A DNA stretch of 64,000 bases from Pseudomonadota bacterium (GTDB lineage: Bacteria; Myxococcota_A; UBA796; SXON01), in assembly GCA_030685065.1 (NCBI GenBank), contig JAUXQH010000001.1, positions 124,001-188,000 of the forward strand, in the 5' to 3' direction. Positions 19,726 to 28,770 of this stretch are shown here, piece by piece. The notes under the pieces were generated by a model. That model saw nothing but the letters and a program-made list of their open reading frames with translations. It did no database searches and was not told where the DNA came from. Made by a program: the position numbers and the translations under genes. The number at the start of each line of letters is the position of its first letter. Position 1 is the first letter of the stretch.

Positions 19726-21615
19726 TTAGTGCCCCGGCTCGAGGAACCAGGTGTAGAAGGCGTAGAAGATCATGGCCAGCCCGAGCGCGGTCACGCCGAG
19801 CGCCATGTTCGACAGGTTCAGGAGCACGAAGCTCGAGAGGAAGAACCCGACACCGAGCGCCCCGATCAACGGCTTGATCGACGGCGGGGGCAGGTGGATG
19901 TGCTCATCCCCCTCCGGCAGCGAATACCCCGGACCCGGGCCGTGCGCCTTCTCCCAGACGGGACGTTCACTGTAGACCATCGGCGTCTTGTCGAAGTTGT
20001 GCACGGCGGGCGGGGACGTGGTGAGCCACTCGAGCGTGGCGGCGTCCCACGGATTCGGACCCGCCACCGCGCCGCTCCGCATCGAACTGAAGAAGTTGAT
20101 GAGGAAGACCAGCACGCCGAACGCGAGGGTGAAGGCGCCCACGGTCTCGAGGAGGTTGACCTGGTCCCAGCCCATGCCTTCGTCGTAGGTGTAGATACGA
20201 CGGGGCATGCCCCACGCGCCGACGAAGTGCATCGGGAAGAAGGTCAGGTTGAACCCGCCGAGCACCAGGATGAAGATGGCCTTCCCCCACTTCTCGTCGA
20301 GGAACCGGCCCGACATCTTCGGGAACCAGTAGTAGATGCCGGCGAAGAGGCCGAAGATCGCGCCGCCGAAGAGCACGTAGTGGAAGTGCGCCACGACGAA
20401 GTACGAGTCCTGCTGTTGCAGGTCGACCGGGGGCGACGAGTGCATGACGCCGGACAAGCCGCCCATCGTGAACATGCCGACGAAGCCGAGCGCGAACAGC
20501 ATGGAGGTCGTGAGGCGGACGTGCCCGCCCCAGACCGTGAAGCTCCAGTTGAAGATCTTCACGCCCGTCGGGATGGCGATGAGCATCGTGGTGACGGAGA
20601 AGGCCGCGTCGGCAGCCGCGCCGAGGCCGGTCGTGAACATGTGGTGCGCCCACACGCCGAACCCGAGGAGCCCGATGGTGATGCCCGAGAAGATCACGAA
20701 CGGCGCGCCGAACAGCGGCTTCCGGGAGAACACCGGGAGCACCTCGGACACGATCCCCATCGCCGGGAGGATCAGGATGTACACCTCGGGATGGCCGAAG
20801 AGCCAGAAGAGGTGCTGCCAGAGGAGCGGATCGCCGCCGGCCGACGGGATGTAGAAGTGCGTGCCGAACAGCCGATCCATCAGGAGGAGGATCAGCGCGA
20901 CGGTGATGCAGGGGAAGGACAGCACCACGAGGAACTGCACGACCAACGTCATCCACGTGAAGACGGGCATGCGCAGCATCGACATGCCGGGGGCGCGCAT
21001 GTTGAAGATGGTGACGATGAAGTTGAACCCGGCCGCCATCGACGCGATGCCGAGGATCTGCAAGCCCGCGACCCAGAAGTCGATCGACAGGTAGGGAGAG
21101 AACTCCTTGCCGGTCAACGTCGCGTAGCCGAACCAGCCGCCGTCGGGGATGACCCGCGTGAGCGGCGCGAAGGCCGACGCGGGATCGATGCCCGACGTGA
21201 AGGGCTGGATCAGGAAGGGCACGTTCAGCAGGACCGCGCCGAACAGGAACAACCAGTAGCTGAACGCGTTCAACCGCGGAAACACCACGTCCCGAGCGCC
21301 GATCTGCAGCGGGATCATGTAGTTGAAGAACGCGGCCGACAGCGGCATGACCCCGAGGAAGATCATGGTCGTGCCGTGCATCGTGAACAGCGCGTTGTAG
21401 AACTGCGCGGACACGAGGTCGTTGTTGGGCACGGCGAGCTGGCTCCGGATGATCAGCCCTTCGATGCCGCCAAGCACGAAGAACGCCAACGCCGAGAGGC
21501 CGTAGAGGATGCCGATCCGCTTGTGATCGACAGTTGTGAGCCAGCTCCACAATCCGGACGGGGACGATTCGTGCCCGTGGTCGGTGGCATGGGGAGCGGC
21601 TGCAGGAGTGGCCAT
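19726..21615 (-). CDS. coxA: Cytochrome c oxidase subunit I (A1-type heme-copper oxidase)
   Basis: 629 aa. Heme a ligands H80 (MHGTT) and H412 (HFHYV), high-spin heme ligand H410, CuB ligands H275 and the His pair 324-325, cross-linked Tyr279 within HPEVY, D-channel Glu277, and K-channel Lys353 in GVKIFNW are all present. This is the full A-type, proton-pumping set. About 70 extra C-terminal residues add two membrane helices, as in many caa3-type subunits. ATG 21613-21615 follows coxB in the operon; its N-terminal region is His-rich. It reduces O2 to water. Confidence 0.97.
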   Translation of the reverse strand: MATPAAAPHATDHGHESSPSGLWSWLTTVDHKRIGILYGLSALAFFVLGGIEGLIIRSQLAVPNNDLVSAQFYNALFTMHGTTMIFLGVMPLSAAFFNYMIPLQIGARDVVFPRLNAFSYWLFLFGAVLLNVPFLIQPFTSGIDPASAFAPLTRVIPDGGWFGYATLTGKEFSPYLSIDFWVAGLQILGIASMAAGFNFIVTIFNMRAPGMSMLRMPVFTWMTLVVQFLVVLSFPCITVALILLLMDRLFGTHFYIPSAGGDPLLWQHLFWLFGHPEVYILILPAMGIVSEVLPVFSRKPLFGAPFVIFSGITIGLLGFGVWAHHMFTTGLGAAADAAFSVTTMLIAIPTGVKIFNWSFTVWGGHVRLTTSMLFALGFVGMFTMGGLSGVMHSSPPVDLQQQDSYFVVAHFHYVLFGGAIFGLFAGIYYWFPKMSGRFLDEKWGKAIFILVLGGFNLTFFPMHFVGAWGMPRRIYTYDEGMGWDQVNLLETVGAFTLAFGVLVFLINFFSSMRSGAVAGPNPWDAATLEWLTTSPPAVHNFDKTPMVYSERPVWEKAHGPGPGYSLPEGDEHIHLPPPSIKPLIGALGVGFFLSSFVLLNLSNMALGVTALGLAMIFYAFYTWFLEPGH

Positions 21616-21634
21616 GGTGTTCGACTCCTCGAAG

Positions 21635-22636
21635 CTACTTCAGGGTCTGCAGATAGGCAGCGATGCTGGCGACCTGCTCATCGCTGAGATTCAGGTTGGG
21701 CATCTTCGAGCCGGGCTTGACCCCAGGCGGATCCTTGATCCACGTCTTGAGGTTCTCTTCAGTGTTCTCGAGGATCCCGCTCGCGATGGTGGTGCGGGAG
21801 CCCACGTGCGTCAGGTCCGGGCCGATGACGGCGGCGGCGGTGGTGCCGTTGATTGCGTGGCACGCGACGCAACCGGCGCCCTGGAAGGCCTGGAACCCGG
21901 CTTGGGCGGTGGCCGACTCGCTCTCGGCGGGCGCCTTCTGGGCCTCGACCCACTTGGCGAAGTCTTCCGGCGTGTCGACCACGACCCGGAGCTTCATCAG
22001 CGCGTGGGAGTCCCCGCAGTACTCGGCGCACTGTCCGTAGAACTCACCGAGCTTCTCGGCCTTGAACTTGATCTGGTTCACGCGGCCGGGCACCATGTCG
22101 CGCTTGGCGGCGAGCTGCGGCACCCAGAACGAGTGGATGACGTTGTCGCTCTGGAGGCGGATTTCGACCTCCTTGCCGAGCGGCACGTGCATCTCGTTCG
22201 CGGTGACCACCCCGAGCTCGGGGTACTCGAACGCGAACCACCACTGCTCGCCCAGCGCGTTGATCGTCACCTTGCCCTCTTCAGTCGCCGGAGCCTGCGA
22301 CTTGAAGATGACGCTGACCGTCGGGATCGCGATGTGCAGCAGGATGAAGATCGGGAGGATCGTCCACGTCAGCTCGAGTTTCAGGTTGCCGTGCACCTGC
22401 TCGGGGTTGGTGGTCTCGTTCCCCTTCGCGCGGAAGCGGAGCACCGTGTAGATCAGGCCGCCCTGCACGAGCAGGAACAACAGCCCCGTCCACCAGAAGA
22501 TCCGGCCGTAGATGTGGTTGATTTCGCGTGTGAGGTCGGAGTGCGCGTCCAACGTGGACATGGGGTGGTCCCCACCGCACGCGGCGAGCACGACCATCAC
22601 GATCGGCAGAAGGAGGGAGGCGCGGGTGGGCATCAT
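21635..22636 (-). CDS. coxB: Cytochrome c oxidase subunit II with fused heme c (caa3-type)
   Basis: 333 aa. Lipobox LAAC with Cys20, two membrane helices (about 46-66 and 88-112), and a CuA domain with H168, C203, C207, H211 and M214 (GQCAEYCGDSHALM). The C-terminal cytochrome c domain has CVACH at 256-260 and an axial Met in SKMPNL. The architecture marks a caa3 oxidase. ATG 22634-22636 is chosen from two adjacent ATGs and from the lipobox; the frame stays open further upstream without signal-peptide character. Confidence 0.95.
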   Translation of the reverse strand: MMPTRASLLLPIVMVVLAACGGDHPMSTLDAHSDLTREINHIYGRIFWWTGLLFLLVQGGLIYTVLRFRAKGNETTNPEQVHGNLKLELTWTILPIFILLHIAIPTVSVIFKSQAPATEEGKVTINALGEQWWFAFEYPELGVVTANEMHVPLGKEVEIRLQSDNVIHSFWVPQLAAKRDMVPGRVNQIKFKAEKLGEFYGQCAEYCGDSHALMKLRVVVDTPEDFAKWVEAQKAPAESESATAQAGFQAFQGAGCVACHAINGTTAAAVIGPDLTHVGSRTTIASGILENTEENLKTWIKDPPGVKPGSKMPNLNLSDEQVASIAAYLQTLK

Positions 22637-22683
22637 ACGAGGTCCTGCGGTGCGCACGTGGAGGGCTGCAAGCGGGGGCGCGC

Positions 22684-23643
22684 TTATATCACGGGCGGCC
22701 AGCCCACCCACACGGAAGGAAGCCCCGTGGTGGCCTCCAGCGCGTCGGCAAACGGGCGAACCGCGCAATCGACCAGCATCGCGCCGAAAAGCAGGAAAAG
22801 AAACGCGACCGAAATCTTGAAGACCTGGTAGTCCACCTTTGGGTCATCCGCGCGGAGCGACCCGAGCACGGCGACGAGGAACCAGGCCCCGGCCCCGAGC
22901 GCGACAACGCCGTAGATCGGGCCCAGGAGTCCCATCGGGACCGGCGCGAGCGTGACGAGCACCAGGAGCACGGTGTAGGCCAGCGATTGCCGACGTGTCG
23001 CGCGGTCTCCGACGACGTTCGGCATCATCGGGAAGCCGGCGGCCTCGTACTCCTTCTTGCGGAAGATCGCGATCGCCCAGAAGTGAGGCGGCGTCCACAA
23101 GAAGATGATGAGGAACAGCACCCCGCTCACCCAGGTGAGGTGGCCGGTCAACGCGGCCTCGGCGATGAGCGGCGCGGTGGCTCCGGCTGCGCCGCCGATC
23201 ACGATGTTCTGGGGGGTGCGTGGCTTCAGCCAGAGCGTGTAGACGAACACGTAGAAGAGGATCGTCGCGACCCCGACCGCGGCGGCGAGCACGCCGCCCA
23301 CGGCCCACAACACGAGCGTCGAAAGGACGGCGAGCGCGGTTCCCAACCACAGCGCGTGGGAGGGGGCCACGGCCGCGGCAGGCAACGGCCTGTCGCGGGT
23401 GCGGGCCATGTGGGCGTCCGAGTCCCGCTCGACGTAGGCGTTCAACGTGCTCGAGGCGGCGCCCGCCAAGGCGGTGCCGAACAGCACGGCGGCGGCGGTG
23501 CCCCAGCCGGGCCACCCGTGCATGCCGAGCACGGGGAGCCCGGTGAACAGGACGAGCAGGAGGACGCGCGGCCGCGTCATCTCCCACCACATGCGCAGGT
23601 GCGCGCCGACGGTCTGCGGCATGGTCATCACGGCATCGCTCAC
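22684..23643 (-). CDS. ctaB: Protoheme IX farnesyltransferase (heme O synthase)
   Basis: 319-aa UbiA-superfamily membrane enzyme that adds a farnesyl group to heme B, giving heme O for heme A synthesis. Prenyl-diphosphate binding motifs NAYVERDSDAHMARTRDRPLP (first Asp-rich region) and YTLWLKPRTPQN, with the second loop WTPPHFWAIAIFRKKEYEAAGFPMMP. About eight to nine helices. GTG 23641-23643 overlaps the ctaA stop by four bases, which fixes the start. Confidence 0.95.
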   Translation of the reverse strand: MSDAVMTMPQTVGAHLRMWWEMTRPRVLLLVLFTGLPVLGMHGWPGWGTAAAVLFGTALAGAASSTLNAYVERDSDAHMARTRDRPLPAAAVAPSHALWLGTALAVLSTLVLWAVGGVLAAAVGVATILFYVFVYTLWLKPRTPQNIVIGGAAGATAPLIAEAALTGHLTWVSGVLFLIIFLWTPPHFWAIAIFRKKEYEAAGFPMMPNVVGDRATRRQSLAYTVLLVLVTLAPVPMGLLGPIYGVVALGAGAWFLVAVLGSLRADDPKVDYQVFKISVAFLFLLFGAMLVDCAVRPFADALEATTGLPSVWVGWPPVI

Positions 23644-24596
23644 GCGTGCTCCGGCGCGGAAAGGGTAGGGACGGCGCCCGGCGCGGGGATCGGGTGCTGC
23701 GCCACGCGCCAGAGCGCCCAGGTGGTGCCGAGGACGATGAGATCGGCCACGGCCGAGTGCGCGATCGCGATCTCGACGGGCATGGCCAGGAGCACGTTCG
23801 TGACCCCAATCGCTGCCTGGAGGAGGACGAGGCCGAACACCAGGGCGGCGGGGCGGCGCAACGCCGGCAGGCCGCGTGTCGCCACCCAAAAGGCGGTCGA
23901 GAGCGCGAGGAGCGTGTAGGCGCCGAGGCGATGGAAGATCTGGAGCCCGACGATGCCGTCGAACACGGGGAACCAGACGCCCCCGTTGCACGTCGGCCAC
24001 TCGGTGCACGCGAGCCCCGCATAGTTGCTGGAGACCAGCCCGCCGAGCATCATCTGCACCACCAGCGCCCCGGCCAGGAGCCAGCTCACCACGCGTACGG
24101 CGGGCGGAACGGCCGCCCCGCCGAACGCCACCTCGACCTTGGCCGGGCCGTGGATCTTCAGCCCCGCCAGCAGGAGCAACGCGCAGAACAGGTTCCCCGT
24201 GAGCAGGTGGAGCGTGACGCTCCAGTCCGCCAGGAGGTGAAGGACGGTGAGGCCGCCGAGCACGACCTGGGTGGCCAGCACGAGGGCCGCCCCGAGCAGC
24301 AGCCCCCCGGCGCGGGCACGCAGGGCGGGACGCCGGAGCACCGCGACCCCGAGCACGAGGAACCCGAGGGAGACGGCGCTCGCGAGCACGCGATGCCCCC
24401 ACTCCAGGAACACCTCGAAGTTGAGCGTCGGGATCAGCTCGCCGAAGCAAAGCGGCCAGTCGGGGCAGGACAGCCCGGCGCCGTGCACGCGCACGCTCGC
24501 GCCGAACACCAGCAGACCGTAGGTGACGGCCGCCAACCCGAAGAAGGCCTTCCCGAGGGCCGGGGCAGCGTCGGCGTCGGCGTTCATGCGCCCCAT
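23640..24596 (-). CDS. ctaA: Heme A synthase (CtaA/COX15)
   Basis: 318-aa membrane protein that oxidises the heme O methyl group to formyl, giving heme A. Two similar four-helix halves are seen: VRVHGAGLSCPDWPLCFGEL with EWGHRV, then HLL, and in the second half SNYAGLACTEWPTC with FHRLGAY and AIAHS, supplying the His ligands and paired Cys residues. ATG 24594-24596 is chosen (GAGGGG five bases upstream); a second ATG lies nine bases in. Next genes in the operon are ctaB and coxB. Confidence 0.95.
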   Translation of the reverse strand: MGRMNADADAAPALGKAFFGLAAVTYGLLVFGASVRVHGAGLSCPDWPLCFGELIPTLNFEVFLEWGHRVLASAVSLGFLVLGVAVLRRPALRARAGGLLLGAALVLATQVVLGGLTVLHLLADWSVTLHLLTGNLFCALLLLAGLKIHGPAKVEVAFGGAAVPPAVRVVSWLLAGALVVQMMLGGLVSSNYAGLACTEWPTCNGGVWFPVFDGIVGLQIFHRLGAYTLLALSTAFWVATRGLPALRRPAALVFGLVLLQAAIGVTNVLLAMPVEIAIAHSAVADLIVLGTTWALWRVAQHPIPAPGAVPTLSAPEHA

Positions 24597-24676
24597 CGGG
24601 TCCCCTCGAATTTGGGGGGCCGGCGTATCGCATCGGCGCGGTGCAGGCAAGCGAGCGCCTGCCGCGAGGATGCCGA

Positions 24677-25417
24677 TCAGGCGCGAGGTTCCGGGGGCGC
24701 CGCGTCGCGCTGAACCGAGGCCGACAGCCAGACCAGCAGCAAGGTCAGCATCAGCGAATACCAGGTGACCGCATATTGGAAGTGCGGACGCTCCGGCGCC
24801 TCCATCCGCCAGCCGCCGATCGGTGGGACCCGGTCGGTGATGGGCGCGTCGGTCTCCAACCCCTCGCCTTCGAACACGACGAACGACGGGACCAGGCCCC
24901 CCCCGGCCATCGCCTTGGGCGAGATCGCCCGCCAGTGGCGCTGGAACCCGCCTTCCACCGGGAACGAGCCCTTCGCGGACGGATCCTCGGGGTAGGCCCG
25001 CGCCAGGCCTTCGTAGACCTGCACCCCGGCCACGGCACGCTCGCGGGCCAGGATGAGCTCGACCTCGTCTGCCGGCACCCAGCCGACGTTGACGAGCACG
25101 GTGCTGGTCGGCCCGGCCTCGGCCCCACGCACGGGAACGATGACCTGGTAGCCAACGTCGCCCCACATGTACTTGCCCGCGAGGAGCACGTGACGCTCCC
25201 AATCGGGTACGCCGCGCACGCGGACTCGCCGCAGATCGGGGTCTGCCGGGGGCACGAACGCGTCGAACGGCGGCTCGGCCAACCGTTCGGAAAAACGCAC
25301 ACGATCCCCGGCAGCTTCATCCAGACGGTTGAGCTGCCAGGTACCGAGGCTCGCGAGGATCGCTATCCCGAGCGCCACCCCGATCGTCGGGCCAGCACGT
25401 GGGCGGAAGCGAGCCAA
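24677..25417 (-). CDS. SURF1-family oxidase assembly protein
   Basis: 246 aa with one membrane helix at each end (about 11-27 and 215-235). SURF1 signatures: GTWQLNRLDEA, then VLVNVGWVPADE, and C-terminal HFQYAVTWYSLMLTLLLVW. It assists heme A insertion into subunit I. TTG at 25415-25417 is the start supported by family length. It lies 10 bases after the rpsR stop and 80 bases before ctaA, so rpsR and the oxidase genes are probably one transcript. Confidence 0.9.
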   Translation of the reverse strand: MARFRPRAGPTIGVALGIAILASLGTWQLNRLDEAAGDRVRFSERLAEPPFDAFVPPADPDLRRVRVRGVPDWERHVLLAGKYMWGDVGYQVIVPVRGAEAGPTSTVLVNVGWVPADEVELILARERAVAGVQVYEGLARAYPEDPSAKGSFPVEGGFQRHWRAISPKAMAGGGLVPSFVVFEGEGLETDAPITDRVPPIGGWRMEAPERPHFQYAVTWYSLMLTLLLVWLSASVQRDAAPPEPRA

Positions 25418-25427
25418 CGGCGCGCCG

Positions 25428-25625
25428 CTACTCGCGGTTGATGTAGGGGAGCAACGCGAGGTGACGCGCGCGCTTGATCGCGAGCGCGATCTGGCGCTGC
25501 TGCTTCGCGGAGAGGCCCGTGATGCGGCGGGGAAGGATCTTGCCGCGCTCGGTGAGGAACCGCTTCAGCCGAGCCGGATCCTTGTAGTCGGTGTCTTCGG
25601 ACTTTGCTTTGGTGTTCTCGGCCAT
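25428..25625 (-). CDS. rpsR: 30S ribosomal protein S18
   Basis: 65 aa, RNA-binding part complete: [49 protein letters not shown] is the family signature, here quoted as the segment from residue 13 to 61. The second of two adjacent ATGs is chosen because GGAG lies six bases upstream of it. No zinc-binding Cys pair, so it is the C-minus form. It stands apart from rpsF and rplI, its usual neighbours, and heads a cytochrome oxidase operon. Confidence 0.95.
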   Translation of the reverse strand: MAENTKAKSEDTDYKDPARLKRFLTERGKILPRRITGLSAKQQRQIALAIKRARHLALLPYINRE

Positions 25626-25649
25626 CATAAACTCCCTAATCGAACGGCC

Positions 25650-25716
25650 GACGCCCTTAGCCCGGAGGGCGTCAGAGCGCAACGTGCGCGGCGCGCTCCG
25701 ACGTGCTCCCGAGCAC
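25650..25716 (-). promoter_or_regulatory. Structured leader upstream of rpsR
   Basis: Two perfect stems lie in the 115-base leader of rpsR: GTGCTC/GAGCAC (25703-25716) and GACGCCC/GGGCGTC (25650-25673) with a 10-base loop. In the mRNA the second loop reads UCCGGGCUAA, containing a CCG as in known S6:S18-binding leaders. That parallel is suggestive only; the second hairpin could instead be a terminator for the ferredoxin gene. Confidence 0.35.
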
Positions 25717-25740
25717 AACGTCCGCGGAGCACCCCGGACG

Positions 25741-26046
25741 CTACATGCCTTCGACGTTCGGCTGTTGGTGGGTCAGGACGTGGCAATCGGACGTGGGCAA
25801 CGCGTGGCAGAGCAGGGTGAACCCGCCCTCCAAATCCGCGTCGCCGAGAATGAACTGTTCCTCGAGCTCGACCGAGCCCGAGAGCACCCGGCCCGCGCAC
25901 GTGGCGCACGCCGCGCTGCGACAGGAGTAGGGAAGCGCGAGCCCCTGCGCCTCGGCGGCCTCGAGGATCGGCTGATCGTGGCGGCAGGGCACGACGACGT
26001 CGATCGACTTGTCGGGGCTCTGGAGGTGGATCGTGTAGACGGGCAT
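25741..26046 (-). CDS. Plant-type [2Fe-2S] ferredoxin
   Basis: 101 aa. C42-x4-C47-x2-C50-x29-C80 ([14 protein letters not shown] and LLCHA) is the classical [2Fe-2S] binding set, with the conserved [16 protein letters not shown] approach. ATG 26044-26046 has an AGGGAGGCC ribosome site upstream. A soluble electron carrier; no reductase or oxygenase is adjacent, so the partner is unknown. The gap to rpsR is 115 bases. Confidence 0.92.
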   Translation of the reverse strand: MPVYTIHLQSPDKSIDVVVPCRHDQPILEAAEAQGLALPYSCRSAACATCAGRVLSGSVELEEQFILGDADLEGGFTLLCHALPTSDCHVLTHQQPNVEGM

Positions 26047-26190
26047 CTTCGGCCTCCCTCGGGACGGGCGCGTGTAACATGCTCGCGGGGCCGCTCGGGC
26101 GCGCCCCAACCCCGCCGACGCAGCCCCCCGTCGTTCGCGAGGCGCCTCGGCGGCATATACCCACGCCCCTCGGGCCGGAGTAGCCTCTCA

Positions 26191-27282
26191 ATGGACGGCA
26201 TCCTCGTCAGCCAGCAACTGCGGGCGCTGGTCGCGTCGGGCGCCATCCGTGCGCTCTACCCGGTCCGCCCGACGCAAATCCAGCCTTCCTCGCTGGACCT
26301 GCGGCTCGGGGCGCGGATCTGGCAGCTCCAGTGCAGCTTTCTTCCCGGGTCGGCCGGCATCGAGCGGCGCCTGGGGCGCCTCGCGCTCGACGAGCAACGC
26401 CTCGACGCCGACCGCCCGACCGTGCTCCGCCACCGCGGCGTCTACCTCGCCGAGGTGGAAGAGGTGCTCGACCTCCCCGCGGACGTGTACGGCCGCGCCA
26501 ACCCGAAGTCCTCCACGGGCCGGCTGGACGTGTTCGTTCGCCTCCTCACGGAGCACGGCCACTCCTTCGATCGGGTCCCCGCGGGCTACAGCGGGCGCCT
26601 CTTCCTCGAGATCACGCCCCAGAGCTTCCACGTGTCCGTCCGCCGCGGGGACTCGCTGGGGCAGCTGCGGCTCGCGACCGGCCGGCCGGCGCTCGGAATC
26701 GACGAGCTCCGTGAGCGACAGGAGACCCAGCCCGTCTGCTACTGGTCCGACGGTCGCCCCGCCCTCGTGGGCGACGATCCTCCCGGCATCCAGATGTCGG
26801 TCGATCTGAACGACGGCATCGACGGCATCGCCGGCTATCTCGCGCTCCGCCATCGTCCCCCGATCGATCTCTCGCGGCGGGACCTCCCGCGGGACCGCTA
26901 CTGGACTTCGTTGCCGGTCGACCGATCGTCGGACGGCCAGGTGCTCGAGCCAGAACAATTCTACATCTTCGCGACGCGGGAGCGTTTGTGCATCCCGCCG
27001 GACCTCTGCGCGGAGCTGGTCCCCTACGATGCGACGAAGGGCGAGCTCCGCACGCACTACGCGGGCTTCATCGACTCGGGGTTCGGGCTCGACAGTTCGG
27101 GGCGCGGCGCGCGCCTCGTGCTCGAGATCCGCACGCACGACGTGCCGTTCCTCCTCGAGCACGGGCAGCCGCTGTTCCGCATCGAGCTGCTCCGAAACGC
27201 GGAGGTCCCGGACCAGCTCTACGGGGACGACGGCAGCAACTACCAGATGCAAGGCCTCAAGCTGGCCAAGCAGTTCAAGTAG
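26191..27282 (+). CDS. dcd: 2'-deoxycytidine 5'-triphosphate deaminase, tandem-domain type
   Basis: 363 aa, about twice the usual dCTP deaminase, consisting of two related dUTPase-like domains. The first (about 1-190) carries QPSSLDLRLG, RANPKSSTGRLDVFVRL and YSGRLFLEITPQSF, with the active-site Ser/Arg and Glu. The second (about 240-360) repeats the pattern: FYIFATRERLCIPPD, THYAGFIDSGFGLDSSGRG, LVLEIRTHDVPFLLEHGQPLFRIELL. This long form is known in alphaproteobacteria and some other groups. It would supply dUTP for dTMP synthesis. ATG 26191 is the first good start after the divergent ferredoxin. Confidence 0.88.
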   Translation: MDGILVSQQLRALVASGAIRALYPVRPTQIQPSSLDLRLGARIWQLQCSFLPGSAGIERRLGRLALDEQRLDADRPTVLRHRGVYLAEVEEVLDLPADVYGRANPKSSTGRLDVFVRLLTEHGHSFDRVPAGYSGRLFLEITPQSFHVSVRRGDSLGQLRLATGRPALGIDELRERQETQPVCYWSDGRPALVGDDPPGIQMSVDLNDGIDGIAGYLALRHRPPIDLSRRDLPRDRYWTSLPVDRSSDGQVLEPEQFYIFATRERLCIPPDLCAELVPYDATKGELRTHYAGFIDSGFGLDSSGRGARLVLEIRTHDVPFLLEHGQPLFRIELLRNAEVPDQLYGDDGSNYQMQGLKLAKQFK

Positions 27283-27288
27283 GTCCGT

Positions 27289-28770
27289 TCACCCGGCGAA
27301 GGTGTCCCCAGGCGTGCGTCCGAACACCTCGCCCAGGGTGCGCGACATGCCGCACACCTGCCACGGCAGATCGGAGAGCCGCCACCCCCAGTTCCCCTCG
27401 GGCGCGCCGGGAGTGTTGAGGCGAGCCTCGCTGTCCAGGCCCAGGAAGTCCTGCATCGGGGCGATCGCGGTCTCCGCGATGCTCCCCCAGACCTCCCGCA
27501 TCATCGTCCACGCGGGCGCGCTGCCATCCCGCCCGCAGGTGACGCGGAAGCGATGGCGGGTGCGCTCGTCCGCAGCGGCGTACCAGCCGGCCGTCGTGTC
27601 GTTGTCGTGCGTGCCCGTGTACGCGACCCAACGGGGGTGCCCGAAATTGTGGGGCAGGAAGGGGTGCCCGGCGTCCCCGCCGTAGGCGAAATGCAGCACC
27701 TTCATGCCCGGGAGGCCCAGGCCATCCCGCAGCGCGGCGACATCGGGCGTGATGATGCCGAGATCCTCCGCGATGATGGGGAGGTCACCCAGGGCGGCGG
27801 CCATCGCGTCGAAGAGCGGGCGCCCGGGTCCCGCCTCCCAGTGCCCGACACGCGCGTCGGCCTCTTTCGCCGGGATGGACCAGGCCGCGGCGAAGCCACG
27901 GAAGTGATCGAGCCGAACGGCGTCGACCAGGGAGAGCTCACGCCGAAGGCGCTCGGTCCACCACGCGTAGCCCGTGGCGGCGTGGCGGCCCCAGGCGTAC
28001 GTCGGGTTGCCCCAGCGTTGGCCGAGCGGAGAGAAGTAGTCGGGCGGTACGCCGGTCACCGGGTCGGGCCGGCCGTCCGTGCCGAGTCGGAACAAGTCGC
28101 GATGCGCCCAGGTGTCACAGCCGTCTCCGCTGACGAAGATCGGGATGTCCCCCAGGAGGCGGATACCGCGGCGCTTCGCGGTCTCGCGCAGGCGCGACCA
28201 CTGCACGTGAAAGAGCCACTGGAGGGCCTCTTCCTCGGCGACGAGCGCCGCGTGCTCCTTCCGGAGCTTGGGGAGCCCGCGACGACGCGCGGCGTCCGCC
28301 GGCCAGTCCCACCAGCCGCCGCCGTACACGCGAGCGAGCGCGGCGTAGAGCGACCAGTCGTCCAGCCAGCCGCGCTCGGCCTCGACGTACGCGCGGCAGG
28401 CGGGATCGCCGGCGACGCGGGCGGCGGCCGTGCGCAGCAGCGGGATCTTCCAGGAGCTCACGGCGGCGAAGTCCGCGCGCGAGTGGCCCCAGGGCATGGG
28501 CGAGGGTTCGAGCACGCCGTCGGCCACGAGCGTCTCGACGGAGATCAAGCGCGGATCCGAGGCGAACGCGGACGGCGAGGCGTACGGAGATTGCCCCGGT
28601 CCGACCGGGTGGAGGGGCAGCACCTGCCAGGTGTCGAGGCCCGCCTGAGTCATCCACTCGAGGAACGCATCCGCGTAGGGGCCGAGCTCACCGATGGGGC
28701 CCGGTCCGGGAAGGCTCGAGGGGTGGAGCAGCACCCCGGCGTGACGGCGACCGAGGCCCACGCGCGGCAA
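27289..28770 (-). CDS. malQ: 4-alpha-glucanotransferase (amylomaltase)
   Basis: 493-aa GH77 enzyme that transfers glucan chains between maltodextrins. Family markers: AGVLLHPSSLPGPGPIGELG, GQSPYASPSAFA, catalytic nucleophile Asp in AVRLDHFRGF, acid/base Glu in IAEDLG, and the third Asp in YTGTHDNDTT. TTG 28768-28770 directly follows the stop of the small basic gene, giving zero spacing; an in-frame GTG nine bases later is an alternative. It may serve glycogen or maltodextrin use with the maltose-type importer at 56-60 kb. Confidence 0.95.
   Translation of the reverse strand: MPRVGLGRRHAGVLLHPSSLPGPGPIGELGPYADAFLEWMTQAGLDTWQVLPLHPVGPGQSPYASPSAFASDPRLISVETLVADGVLEPSPMPWGHSRADFAAVSSWKIPLLRTAAARVAGDPACRAYVEAERGWLDDWSLYAALARVYGGGWWDWPADAARRRGLPKLRKEHAALVAEEEALQWLFHVQWSRLRETAKRRGIRLLGDIPIFVSGDGCDTWAHRDLFRLGTDGRPDPVTGVPPDYFSPLGQRWGNPTYAWGRHAATGYAWWTERLRRELSLVDAVRLDHFRGFAAAWSIPAKEADARVGHWEAGPGRPLFDAMAAALGDLPIIAEDLGIITPDVAALRDGLGLPGMKVLHFAYGGDAGHPFLPHNFGHPRWVAYTGTHDNDTTAGWYAAADERTRHRFRVTCGRDGSAPAWTMMREVWGSIAETAIAPMQDFLGLDSEARLNTPGAPEGNWGWRLSDLPWQVCGMSRTLGEVFGRTPGDTFAG

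Noticed and set aside
19147-21687. 846-aa plus-strand frame opposite coxA
   Set aside because: Antisense shadow with charged low-complexity sequence; every oxidase motif is on the minus strand.
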